Translations under genes and position numbers: made by a program
From: CAYZHM01 sp964478225
Lineage (GTDB): Bacteria > Pseudomonadota > Alphaproteobacteria > Micavibrionales > Micavibrionaceae
DNA length: 64,000 nucleotides
Reading direction: 5' to 3'
NCBI GenBank assembly: GCA_964478225.1
Contig: CAYZHM010000002.1
Coordinates: 186,001-250,000 of the forward strand
The notes under the pieces: generated by a model
The model's database searches: none
Seen by the model: the letters and a program-made list of their open reading frames with translations, nothing else
What the model was told of the DNA's origin: nothing
In this document: positions 33,457-41,590 of the stretch, one piece after another
Numbering within the stretch: position 1 is the stretch's first letter
How the letters are laid out: each line of letters opens with the position of its first letter

Positions 33457-34245
33457 TTAAGCCATATGGTTTTCGGGCATACGGAATGCGGTTATAAAGC
33501 CGTTGGCGACGGGCGGGTTGCCGTTCTTCCAAAAGCGCCAGGCGTTATCAATCTCTTTTGGCTTGCCTGCGATTCTTAGGCCGGCTTCGCGGAAAATATC
33601 TGCCATTTGTTTTGTGGAGTAGCGGCTGTCTTGCTTTAATCCGTGGCTGCCGGGCAGGGCGTAGCTTATGTTGATGGCACCGCCTGGTTCGAGAGTGCGT
33701 CTGGCGTCGCGTGCGAGACCGTATATTTCATCCAATGAAAGATGTTGTGTGACGCCAACGGCGTTGATAACGGCCAAGCTTACCGGTTTTACGAATCTCA
33801 AGATGTCAGGCGCGGCTTTGATGGCGTGGTCGAGGCGGCCGAGCTTCAGACCGACGGCCAGTTGTCTTTCGGCGACATCGGTTCCGATAACGACAGGGCT
33901 TAATCCTCGTTCTTTCAAACGCTTTGTCAGCGGGTCGGCGGAGTGACCGTTTGCAGCGCCAATTTCGAAAACAACCTTAAGAGGAGAGGAGGCATGGAAT
34001 ACTTGGCGGAGCTGACCTTTGTCGAGATGCCAGCTGAAATGTCTTGCGACGATATGGGGGACTCTCCAGGCCACATCGGCACAGCCTTGATCATAAGTTT
34101 CAGCGCGGCGGTTGAAGTCATCGATGATTCTTTGGTCGACATTGCGAACGTCGCCCATTTCGTCGTGGAAGACGTATTCACCGTCGACGCTACATCGGGT
34201 TAATTCTGAGGTGTTGATGATATCTTCTAATGCTACAGATGGCAT
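33457..34245 (-). CDS. Class I SAM-dependent methyltransferase
   Basis: A 262-residue protein with SAM-binding motif I VVFEIGAANGHS (glycine loop 94-100), an acidic post-I residue in VIGTDVAERQL, a motif IV-like SLAVINAVGVTQHLS and a LEPGGAINISYALPG motif. The first 85 residues contain ETYDQGCADVAWRVP, typical of UbiE/Coq5-like or BioC-like enzymes. The substrate is unknown. It is read from just downstream of the putative 6S-like RNA and is followed by the 78-residue gene. Confidence 0.85.
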   Translation of the reverse strand: MPSVALEDIINTSELTRCSVDGEYVFHDEMGDVRNVDQRIIDDFNRRAETYDQGCADVAWRVPHIVARHFSWHLDKGQLRQVFHASSPLKVVFEIGAANGHSADPLTKRLKERGLSPVVIGTDVAERQLAVGLKLGRLDHAIKAAPDILRFVKPVSLAVINAVGVTQHLSLDEIYGLARDARRTLEPGGAINISYALPGSHGLKQDSRYSTKQMADIFREAGLRIAGKPKEIDNAWRFWKNGNPPVANGFITAFRMPENHMA

Positions 34246-34327
34246 TTATTTCTCCAAATCATATATGCCAAGCGGACTTGGCGTTACATTGATCCATTGG
34301 AAAAACAAAAATATCGGGAAATAAAAA

Positions 34328-34491
34328 ACGTGCCCTTAATATTTCTGCTCCCGCAGGGTTTCCTAACTAGGATCCCACAGCGGAGCACATATTGCGTTTA
34401 GAACGCTCAGCACGACATGACCTGTGGCGCTTTAGCTTTTTTAGCGTGGTGCAAGCTACTCCTTCAAATCCCACGATTGCTGTGAAGCAAT
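34328..34491 (-). ncRNA. Probable structured small RNA with 6S-like architecture
   Basis: The 287-nt gap between asnB and the methyltransferase holds a dense set of complementary segments. Read on the minus strand: a perfect -35 TTGACA (34521-34526), 17-nt spacer and -10-like TAAACA (34498-34503); then about 165 nt whose ends pair (AATATTGCTTC with GAGCAGAAATATT, GGGATTT with AAACCC), a large central bubble, an apical stem CCACAG/CTGTGG and an inner GCGTT-CTA-AACGC hairpin, ending in TTTTTT (34323-34328). A closing stem, central bubble and apical arm of this size are the hallmarks of 6S RNA. The identification is inference; another RNA class is possible. Confidence 0.5.
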
Positions 34492-34497
34492 ATTACC

Positions 34498-34526
34498 TGT
34501 TTATGCCTATTTGGTGGGTGTGTCAA
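34498..34526 (-). promoter_or_regulatory. Sigma-70-type promoter for the putative small RNA
   Basis: TTGACA (34521-34526, minus strand) matches the -35 consensus exactly; 17 nt later TAAACA (34498-34503) is a weak -10. The expected start is near 34491, where the first arm of the closing stem begins. Confidence 0.5.
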
Positions 34527-34532
34527 ACTTTT

Positions 34533-36410
34533 TTAAAAGTTGTGCGCAAGAAAGCGGGAGAGCAATAAAATATTAAAAAGTTGCAAGCCGTTGTCATGAT
34601 TGGCGTTTTCGTGCTGGTCCATGAGCGATTCAAGGGCTTTTAGGTTGAAAAAACGCTCTATGGGCGTGGTGCGCAGGGCAGCGCGGGTGAGATCTTGCAG
34701 ATCATCGCATTCGCGCATCCAGGCCGAGATGGGGACGGAGAAGCCGCGCTTGGGTTCGTTGAACAGAAATTCGGGAAGGCGGCTGCGTTGTGCTTCACGC
34801 AGAATATGTTTCATGTGATATTTGCGTTTGAGTTTCTTCAGTTTCATAGAAGGTGGTAATGAGGCGGCGAACTCGACCATGCGATGATCGAGCAGAGGCG
34901 CGCGCGCTTCGAGGCCATTTGACATCGTGGCGCGATCCATTTTGACGAGGACGCTATCTACGAGCCAGGTTTTAGTATCGACATACAGAGCCTGGTCAAG
35001 CGGCTCGAGATGTTTTGAGTCTTCGTAGTGTGGCTCGAAGAGCGCGTAGATTTCATCAAAGGAAAAATTTTCTAAAAACTCAGGCGTAAAGGTTTTTTTC
35101 CAGTTTTTGACAGAGGTGAAAACGCGCCAGGAAAAATGGGCGCGTCTTGCATCGCGCGGGAGGCCTTGGGCGAATTGGTAGAAATTGTAATAGAAGCTGC
35201 GGCGGGTTTTGGGGGCAGGCAGTGGCAAAGGAAATGGAACGAAGGGCGAAAGTTTTTTGTGCAGGGCGCTGGCGATATAAGTGGGGTAGCCAGCGAAAAG
35301 TTCGTCGCCGCCATCGCCGCTTAAGATCATTTTGACGCTTTGGCGGGAGAGGCGCGAGAGTTCATAGGTCGGGATGAAGGAGGCATCGGCGAGAGGATCG
35401 TTGGTGGCGTGCGCAAGAATTTTTGCAAAATCTAGAGTGTCAGGATCGAGGGTGAAGGTTTTGTGTTTTGTTCCAAAATGAGCGGCGGTTTTTGCTGCGG
35501 TTTCGGATTCGTTGTAGCGCGGATCATTGAAGCCGATGGAGAATGTGCGGATGGTGTCGCCGCCGATTTTGGAAGCCATGCTGGCGAGGACGGCGCTGGA
35601 ATCAAGGCCGCCGGAGAGGAAGAGCCCGAAAGGCACATCGGATTGCAGGCGGGTTTCGGTTGCGGCATCGAGGAGTGTGTTGATGTGCGCGGCGGCGTCT
35701 TGTTCGGTGATGTTGATTTTGTTTTCGAACGATTCAAGCAGGTTCCAGTAGCGCCAGATTTTGCTGCGGCCGTTTTGCACGAGCAATGCGTGGGCGGCGG
35801 GGAGTCTGAAAATATCTTTCCAGAGTGTTTGTGTGCCGGGCGAATAGCCGAGCAAGAGGAAGGCGCGCATGGCGGTGAGGTGCAGGGATTTTTTGAAGTT
35901 TGAAAGTTCGAGTAATACGTGGGGTTCGGAGGCAAAGGCGAGGCCGTTTTCCAAGACAGCGTAAAAGAACGGTTTTTTGCCGAGGCGATCGCGGGCGGCG
36001 AAGAGAGATTTTTGTTTTGCGTCCCAGATTGCGAACGCGAACATGCCTTCGAGTTTTTTCACGCAATCCGGCCCCCAGCGTTTGTAGGATTCGAGGAGGA
36101 CTTCGGTGTCGCTTTGGGTGCGGAAAATGACACCGGTGGATTCGAGTTCGGCGCGCAAAGTTTTGTAATTATAAATTTCGCCGTTGAAGGTGAGGACGTA
36201 ATTGCCGGTGGGGTCAATGAAGGGTTGGTTGGCCGTGTCGTTGAGGTCGATGATGGACAGGCGGGTGTGGGCGAGGGCGATGTGATTGGTTTCATCTATC
36301 CAAAGACCGTGCGCATCTGGCCCGCGATGAGCGAGGCCGTCGCAAAGCTTGGTGAGAGCTTCTTTATTTTCAAGGACGGCGGGTCCGATGATGCCTGCTA
36401 TTCCGCACAT
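34533..36410 (-). CDS. asnB: Asparagine synthase (glutamine-hydrolysing), first copy
   Basis: A 625-residue class II amidotransferase that makes asparagine, or amidates a related substrate, from ATP and glutamine. The start at 36410 gives MCGIAGIIG, placing the catalytic Cys at position 2 once Met is removed. GLAHRGPDAHGLW, FNGEIYNY and DTEVLLESY are glutaminase-domain motifs; FLSGGLDSSAVLASMASK is the ATP-pyrophosphatase P-loop and SGDGGDELFAGYPTY completes the synthetase site. It lies near glycan-related genes, where such AsnB proteins often amidate sugars or lipids. Confidence 0.92.
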   Translation of the reverse strand: MCGIAGIIGPAVLENKEALTKLCDGLAHRGPDAHGLWIDETNHIALAHTRLSIIDLNDTANQPFIDPTGNYVLTFNGEIYNYKTLRAELESTGVIFRTQSDTEVLLESYKRWGPDCVKKLEGMFAFAIWDAKQKSLFAARDRLGKKPFFYAVLENGLAFASEPHVLLELSNFKKSLHLTAMRAFLLLGYSPGTQTLWKDIFRLPAAHALLVQNGRSKIWRYWNLLESFENKINITEQDAAAHINTLLDAATETRLQSDVPFGLFLSGGLDSSAVLASMASKIGGDTIRTFSIGFNDPRYNESETAAKTAAHFGTKHKTFTLDPDTLDFAKILAHATNDPLADASFIPTYELSRLSRQSVKMILSGDGGDELFAGYPTYIASALHKKLSPFVPFPLPLPAPKTRRSFYYNFYQFAQGLPRDARRAHFSWRVFTSVKNWKKTFTPEFLENFSFDEIYALFEPHYEDSKHLEPLDQALYVDTKTWLVDSVLVKMDRATMSNGLEARAPLLDHRMVEFAASLPPSMKLKKLKRKYHMKHILREAQRSRLPEFLFNEPKRGFSVPISAWMRECDDLQDLTRAALRTTPIERFFNLKALESLMDQHENANHDNGLQLFNILLLSRFLAHNF

Positions 36411-36495
36411 AAGGGTATTGTATACGCTCATCAGAGGGTGGTAAACGGAGAAGGTCACTGGACTTTCCGGGTCAATAAAGACATAGTATTAGCCG

Positions 36496-37467
36496 ATGAT
36501 TACGGATTATCCTACAGCGGTGGTTTTTGGCGGGACGGGCTTTGTTGGTACGCAGGTTGTGCGGGAGCTGGCGGCGCGCGGATACAGGGTCAAGGTTGCT
36601 ACGCGCGTTCCAGAAAGCGCCTATTCTTTGCGGACTTGCGGGGTGGTTGGGCAGGTTGTTCCGTTTGCTTGCGATTATTCTGAAGGTTCGATTGCAAAGG
36701 CTGTGCGCGGATGTGACGCGGCCGTGAATTGCACAGGAATTTTATATCAGCGCGGCAAACGGTGCACTTTCCAGCGCGTGCATGTTGGTCTTCCTGAAAT
36801 GATTGCTCAGGCGTGCGCGAAAGAGAAGGTTGCACGCTTTGTTCATGTTTCGGCGTTGTCTTCGCAATTGGTTGTTTCTGTGCATGGGTCAAAATATGCG
36901 CGGTCGAAGGTTCAGGGCGAGAAGGCCGTTTTGGCGGCGTTTCCACAAGCGGTTATTTTAAGACCCAGCGTTATTTTTGGTGAGGATGACTCGTTTTTTA
37001 ATAAATTCGCGCGGTTGGTTCGGGTTTTGCCGTCTTTTGTTCCGTTGCCGTTGATTGGCGGGGGGCATACACGTTTTCAGCCCGTTTTTGTTGGGGATGT
37101 TGCGGATGCGGTGATGGCGGGGATAGAAAGTCCGCAGACGAGCGGCAAGATTTATGAGTTAGGCGGCCCAGAGATTGTGACGTTCCAGCAGATTTATGAG
37201 ATTTTATTCGAACAGATTCATATGAAGCAGCCTTTGATCGAGGTTCCGTTTTATCTGGCCAAAGTGCAGGGCTTTTTTATGAGTATGTTGCCCAATCCAA
37301 TGTTGACGCCGGATCAGGTGGAATCGTTGAAATCGGACAGTGTGGTTGATAAAGAGGCTTTGAATTTTAAGGATTTGGGAATTGTGCCGCGGTCGATGGA
37401 TTTGGTTTTGCCAACGTATCTTGAATATTATCGGCCGGGCGGCAGGTTTGGGAACGCGGCAGCCTAG
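36496..37467 (+). CDS. NDUFA9-like atypical short-chain dehydrogenase
   Basis: A 323-residue NAD(P)-binding protein with AVVFGGTGFVGTQVVRELAA at the N-terminus, the SDR active-site region HGSKYARSKVQGEK, and C-terminal hydrophobic segments. The pattern matches bacterial relatives of the NDUFA9 subunit of complex I, widespread in alphaproteobacteria. It probably binds NADPH but may act in quinone-related metabolism rather than in complex I. It is followed 80 nt later by a SurA-like gene. Confidence 0.85.
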   Translation: MITDYPTAVVFGGTGFVGTQVVRELAARGYRVKVATRVPESAYSLRTCGVVGQVVPFACDYSEGSIAKAVRGCDAAVNCTGILYQRGKRCTFQRVHVGLPEMIAQACAKEKVARFVHVSALSSQLVVSVHGSKYARSKVQGEKAVLAAFPQAVILRPSVIFGEDDSFFNKFARLVRVLPSFVPLPLIGGGHTRFQPVFVGDVADAVMAGIESPQTSGKIYELGGPEIVTFQQIYEILFEQIHMKQPLIEVPFYLAKVQGFFMSMLPNPMLTPDQVESLKSDSVVDKEALNFKDLGIVPRSMDLVLPTYLEYYRPGGRFGNAAA

Positions 37468-37547
37468 TTTTGTCTTATTTGATTTTCAGTGAAAACAGGA
37501 TTACATCTTTCGGAATGAAATTGAGAGCTGAAGATAAATTTTCCATA

Positions 37548-38513
37548 ATGCATAATTTAAAAAGAAATGCCTTTTTGATTTTGGCGTGTTTGACGCTGTG
37601 GGTTGTGGCATTTATGAGCGATGCTATGCCTGCGCGGGCGCAGGATGCAGGAATTGCTGTGGTGGTGAATGAAGATGCGATTACGATGGCGGATGTTAAG
37701 GACCGGATGCGTTTGATTATGTTGTCGTCCGGGTTTCCGGATACGGATGAAATTCGACAAAAATTAGCGCCGCAAATTATTGGATCGTTGGTGGAGGAGC
37801 AATTGAAGCTTCAGGAGGCCGCGCGTGAGGATATTGACGTGAGTTTGGAGGAAGTGAGTGCGGGGTTTGCTCAGCTTTCGCAGCAGAATAATTTTACAGC
37901 AGAGCAGTTTCAAAAAATTTTGGCAGATGCGGGCGTTAATATTGCGACGATGGAGCGGCAGATCAAATCGCAAATTGCATGGGGCAAGGTTGTTCAAAAG
38001 AAATTTCGTCCGCGTATTGTGATTGGCGATTCTGATATTGATGCTTTTATTGCGCATATTGAGGCCACGAAAGGCAAGCCGGAGTATTTGCTCGCGGAGA
38101 TTTTTATTCCTGTCGATAAGCCGGATCAGGAAGCGGATGCGAAATCGTTTGTGCAAAATTTGGTGGCGCAGGCGAGAAGCCAAAAGATTCCGTTTTCGAA
38201 ATTGGCGCAGCAATTTTCAAGAGCGCCCGGCGCACCCAAGGGCGGAGATTTAGGCTGGATGCAGGAAGATCAGTTGGCGGATGAATTGGCGGCTGCGGTT
38301 ACAGGTATGGAAAAAGGGAGTGTGAGTGACCCTGTTCGCAGTGCGCGAGGATATCATTTGCTGTTGCTTCGTGATGTGCGCATTATTACGGACGAGAGTA
38401 TTCCAAGCCGAGAGCAGGTTGAGGAAATACTGGGTATTCAGCGATTGGAACGCGCGCAGGCGAGACATTTGCTTGACCTGAAATCAGCGGCGTTTATCGA
38501 GAGCCGGGTTTAA
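37548..38513 (+). CDS. surA: SurA-like periplasmic chaperone / peptidyl-prolyl isomerase
   Basis: A 321-residue exported protein. The start at 37548 gives a standard signal (MHNLKRNAFLILACLTLWVV) with cleavage after ARA. The SurA N-domain (about 30-160, VVVNEDAITMADVKDRMRLI) precedes one parvulin domain (about 175-280, FSRAPGAPKGGDLGWM and SDPVRSARGYHLLLL). SurA helps outer-membrane proteins fold. The order surA then rsmA is widespread. Full-length E. coli SurA has two parvulin domains; only one is seen here, as in many alphaproteobacteria. Confidence 0.88.
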   Translation: MHNLKRNAFLILACLTLWVVAFMSDAMPARAQDAGIAVVVNEDAITMADVKDRMRLIMLSSGFPDTDEIRQKLAPQIIGSLVEEQLKLQEAAREDIDVSLEEVSAGFAQLSQQNNFTAEQFQKILADAGVNIATMERQIKSQIAWGKVVQKKFRPRIVIGDSDIDAFIAHIEATKGKPEYLLAEIFIPVDKPDQEADAKSFVQNLVAQARSQKIPFSKLAQQFSRAPGAPKGGDLGWMQEDQLADELAAAVTGMEKGSVSDPVRSARGYHLLLLRDVRIITDESIPSREQVEEILGIQRLERAQARHLLDLKSAAFIESRV

Positions 38514-38519
38514 TCTACG

Positions 38520-38628
38520 CCTTTTGGGCTGCGAATGGTAGCTTTCTGCGCTTCCGCTTCTCAAATACGCTAAAGTATTCTGCGATGCGGTTCTCGAAAA
38601 CTTCCATTCTCGCCGCAAAAAGCTTTGA
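38520..38628 (+). repeat. Nested-hairpin intergenic element, copy R2
   Basis: Between surA and rsmA. Outer arms GAATGGTAGCTTTC (38533-38546) and GAAAACTTCCATTC (38596-38609) pair at 12 of 14; middle stem CCGC (38554-38557) with GCGG (38587-38590); central hairpin AATAC-6 nt-GTATT (38564-38579). Fixed segments GGGCTGC, TGCGCTTCC, GGTTCTCGAAAA and TTCTCGCCGC match the other copies. A further CTTTT...AAAAG arm closes the outside. It begins 6 nt after the surA stop. Confidence 0.75.
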
Positions 38629-38658
38629 TTAATTCTTTATTATGGGCTTTGTTGCGGT

Positions 38659-39477
38659 ATGAGCATAGATGATTTACCACCTTTGCGGGATGTGATTGCG
38701 GCGCATGAATTGCGGGCGGAAAAAAAGCTCGGCCAAAATTTTTTGCTTGATCAAAATATTACAGACAAGATTGCAAAGTTGGCGGGAGATTTATCGGAGA
38801 TCAATGTTATTGAGATTGGGCCGGGACCGGGTGGGTTGACGCGATCGTTGCTGCGTGCGGGGGCGAAATCGGTGACGGCGGTTGAATTTGATGAGCGCGC
38901 GGTTCGGGCTTTGCAGGATTTGAAGGGGGCCAGCGCTGGGCGATTGCAAATTATTCAAGGCGATGCGCTGGAGGCTGATTTGAAGGCGCTGGTGGAAGGG
39001 CCGAGGATGATTGTTGCGAATTTGCCTTATAATATTGCGACGCCGTTGTTGGTGCGGTGGTTGAGGGAGCTGCGCGAGGATGTGGATTCTTATGCGGGCA
39101 TGGTTTTGATGTTTCAAAAGGAAGTGGCGCAGCGTATTACGGCGAAGGTTGGCGACAAGCATTATGGTCGGTTGGCGGTTTTATGTGCTTGGTTGACTAA
39201 GGCAAGGATTGTTTATGATTTGCCGCCAAGCGCATTTGTTCCGGCGCCGAAGGTGAAATCGAGTGTGGTGCAGTTTATGCCGAAAGCGCAGGAGGCAGGG
39301 TGGCCGGAATTTGAGGCCGTAGAGCAGGTGACGGCGGCGGGTTTTGGGCAGCGGCGGAAGATGATCCGCTCGAGTTTGAGGGATTATGTGGGGGCGATTG
39401 AGGCGTTGGGGTTGGATGAGACGGTGCGGGCGGAGAATTTGCCGCCGGAAGATTATTTAAGACTTGCAAGGAGTTAG
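38659..39477 (+). CDS. rsmA: 16S rRNA (adenine1518/1519-N6)-dimethyltransferase RsmA
   Basis: RsmA (KsgA) dimethylates A1518 and A1519 in 16S rRNA. The 272-residue protein has KKLGQNFLLDQNITDKI, SAM motif I VIEIGPGPGGLTRSLL, motif IV NLPYNIATPLLVRWL and the C-terminal PSAFVPAPKVKSSVV and GFGQRRKMIRSSLRDY blocks. It follows surA and the R2 element on the same strand. Confidence 0.96.
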   Translation: MSIDDLPPLRDVIAAHELRAEKKLGQNFLLDQNITDKIAKLAGDLSEINVIEIGPGPGGLTRSLLRAGAKSVTAVEFDERAVRALQDLKGASAGRLQIIQGDALEADLKALVEGPRMIVANLPYNIATPLLVRWLRELREDVDSYAGMVLMFQKEVAQRITAKVGDKHYGRLAVLCAWLTKARIVYDLPPSAFVPAPKVKSSVVQFMPKAQEAGWPEFEAVEQVTAAGFGQRRKMIRSSLRDYVGAIEALGLDETVRAENLPPEDYLRLARS

Positions 39478-39514
39478 GCTTTTAGTTATACATAATTTCC
39501 TCAAGGAGTAACTG

Positions 39515-40048
39515 ATGAGTCACAGGTCACATAAGAAAAGAAATAGTCAAAAGGGCATGGCTTCATGGACGTCTTTTGATTTGATGGAAAAATTTAAGCA
39601 GTGCGTTATTTGTAACGATGTTGAATTGGATTTTGCTTTGGAAGAGATCAAGGCAAGTGTTTGGAGCGGACAGATTTGCCGTTGGGGTGAGGATAATAAA
39701 TCGCCGGTGATTTTTGCGCCATTTATGGAAGCGGCTATTTTGCAAGGGCGTGAGGTCATTTTTACCCGTATGACAGAGGATGATTTGGCGTTTGCGACCA
39801 AGAATGACTTGAAACGCGTTCTTGGAAATTTAGCAGGTGTTCGGGTTTTTGATGGTCAAGATCATCACAGTTTAACAATTTTGCGTCGCAAGACGTTTTT
39901 GCAGTTTGTTAAAGATGATAAAAATCATGAGGTAAAAGGCGCGGATTTATTGGACCGGTTTGTGCAACCAGATCCCCGGAGGCCTTTTATTTCTGCAGGT
40001 CTTAAAAAATTGATAGACAGCGCGCGCGTTCAGCCGCGATTGGGTTAA
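39515..40048 (+). CDS. Hypothetical protein
   Basis: A 177-residue soluble protein with a basic start (MSHRSHKKRNSQKGMASW), two cysteines close together (KQCVICND) and a mixed alpha/beta body; EGDLLDR-like acidic patches and a PDPRRPFISAGLKKL tail are seen. No known family. AAGGAG is present upstream of the ATG. The TAA stop shares the palindrome TTAA with the stop of the convergent gmk gene. Confidence 0.72.
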   Translation: MSHRSHKKRNSQKGMASWTSFDLMEKFKQCVICNDVELDFALEEIKASVWSGQICRWGEDNKSPVIFAPFMEAAILQGREVIFTRMTEDDLAFATKNDLKRVLGNLAGVRVFDGQDHHSLTILRRKTFLQFVKDDKNHEVKGADLLDRFVQPDPRRPFISAGLKKLIDSARVQPRLG

Positions 40049-40686
40049 AGGCCGGCGAGTAATCCCCTGACGAAATCGGAAAGGCCTTTGGTGCGGCGGC
40101 GTTTGAGGCGTTCGCCATCGAGGATTTTTTGAGTTTTGATAATGGCTTGATCGACGTCGGTGTTGATGATCACGTAATCATATTCGGCGTAGTGCGAGAT
40201 TTCGCTGTCGGCCTTGGCCATGCGGCCACGGATTTGTTCTTCGCTTTCGAGTGTGTCTTTGGATCTTGTGCGGAGACGCTTTTCGAGTTCTGCGCGGGAG
40301 GGCGGAAGGATAAATACCGTGACGACGTCTTCGCGTGAGGCCTCGACCAGTTGCTGCGTTCCTTGCCAGTCGATGTCGAAGATAACGTCTTTGCCTTCAT
40401 CGAGCGCCTTTTGGACAGGGGCTTTGGGTGTGCCGTAATAATGGTCGAAGACTTTGGCGTGTTCCAGCATTTCGCCGTTATCAACCATTTCGCGGAATTC
40501 GTCGATGCTGACGAAATAATAATCTTGGGCGTGGACTTCGCCGGCACGGCGCGGCCGCGTTGTGGCGGAGATGGAGATGATGGTATCGGGATTGCTTTTG
40601 AGCAATTCGCGCGTGATTGTGGTTTTGCCTGCTCCGGACGGAGAAGACATAACGAACATCAAACCTCTTCTTTCTAAAGCTCCCAT
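40045..40686 (-). CDS. gmk: Guanylate kinase
   Basis: Gmk phosphorylates GMP to GDP. The 213-residue protein has the P-loop SSPSGAGKTTI (14-24), SISATTRPRRAGEVHAQDYYFV for GMP binding and FDIDWQGTQQLVEA for the lid. An internal Met at 10 could also be the start. It is divergent from the short-chain dehydrogenase gene and convergent with the hypothetical gene through a shared TTAA. Confidence 0.95.
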   Translation of the reverse strand: MGALERRGLMFVMSSPSGAGKTTITRELLKSNPDTIISISATTRPRRAGEVHAQDYYFVSIDEFREMVDNGEMLEHAKVFDHYYGTPKAPVQKALDEGKDVIFDIDWQGTQQLVEASREDVVTVFILPPSRAELEKRLRTRSKDTLESEEQIRGRMAKADSEISHYAEYDYVIINTDVDQAIIKTQKILDGERLKRRRTKGLSDFVRGLLAGL

Positions 40687-40705
40687 ATTGGACTAAAGTT
40701 TAACC

Positions 40706-41482
40706 ATGTGGAGAAAAAGAGCAACGACAATTCTTATTACAGGCGCATCGAGCGGAATTGGCCGTGCGTTAGCGCTTCGGTATGCGCGTAAAGGCGCGAT
40801 GTTGTTTTTGGGAGGGCGTAACGAAGAGCGATTGAAAGAAGTTGCGGAATTATGCCGTGAGCAAGGAGCGGAGGCGTTTGAGAAGGCCGTTGATGTGTGT
40901 GACCGGTTTGCGATGGCGCAATGGGTTGTGAATTGTCATGAGATTGCGCCGCTGGAGGTTGTGATTGCGAATGCGGGGATTTCGGCGGGGACGGATGGAA
41001 GATTGGTGGAAATGGAAGATCAACAACGCAAGATTTTTGATGTGAATGTGATGGGGGTTTTGAATACGATTAATCCGATCATTCCGCGGATGGTTGAAAG
41101 TGGCGGCGGGCATATTGCTATTATGAGTTCACTTGCGGGGCTTCGTGGATGGCCGGGGGCGCCGGCCTATTGTGCGTCGAAGGCGGCCGTAAAAGTCTTT
41201 GGAGAATCTTTGCGCTATGGTTTGTATGGTCAGGGTGTGAAGGTAAGTGTGATTTGTCCGGGGTTTGTGGAATCGCCGATGACGGATGCGAATGATTTTG
41301 ATATGCCGCTCAAGATGAGCGCAGAGCGCGCAGCAAAAATTATCGAGCGCGGAATACGGCGTGGGAAGGCACGGATCGCATTTCCATTTTTGCCACATAT
41401 GATTTTAAGGTTGATGGAGTTTTTGCCGGACGTTGTTGTTCGCAAAATTTTTCAAGAAGTTCCTGCCAAGCGTCAACTTTGA
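40706..41482 (+). CDS. Short-chain dehydrogenase/reductase
   Basis: A 258-residue classical SDR: TGASSGIGRALALRYA (12-27) binds the cofactor, VVIANAGIS gives NNAG-like support and the active site is SSLAGLRGWPGAPAYCASKA (Ser, Tyr and Lys of the triad). A C-terminal hydrophobic stretch (FPFLPHMILRLMEFLP) is typical of lipid- or sterol-like substrate SDRs. The specific substrate is unknown. Its TGA stop lies in the first bases of the R3 element. Confidence 0.9.
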   Translation: MWRKRATTILITGASSGIGRALALRYARKGAMLFLGGRNEERLKEVAELCREQGAEAFEKAVDVCDRFAMAQWVVNCHEIAPLEVVIANAGISAGTDGRLVEMEDQQRKIFDVNVMGVLNTINPIIPRMVESGGGHIAIMSSLAGLRGWPGAPAYCASKAAVKVFGESLRYGLYGQGVKVSVICPGFVESPMTDANDFDMPLKMSAERAAKIIERGIRRGKARIAFPFLPHMILRLMEFLPDVVVRKIFQEVPAKRQL

Positions 41483-41590
41483 TAAATGGACTGCAAATCG
41501 TGCGGTTCTGCGCTTCCGGTTCGCACGTATGTTCAATACGCTTACGCTTCCGGTTCTCGAACCGCACGATTTTCGTCACATTTCTCTTCG
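41478..41590 (+). repeat. Nested-hairpin intergenic element, copy R3
   Basis: The best-preserved copy. Outer arms AAATCGTGCGGTTC (41495-41508) and GAACCGCACGATTT (41559-41572) are perfectly complementary over 14 bp; the middle stem is CCGG (41516-41519) with CCGG (41550-41553); the central hairpin CGTAT-GTTCA-ATACG is 41526-41540. It shares TTTGATAAATGGRCTGCAAAT and the right end TTTCGTCACATTTCTCTT with R1. It overlaps the 3' end of the glycosyltransferase gene. Confidence 0.8.

Noticed and set aside
35919..36683. A 254-codon plus-strand frame antisense to asnB and entering the NDUFA9-like gene
   Set aside because: It runs over conserved asnB codons and overlaps a better gene start; a shadow of high-GC third positions.
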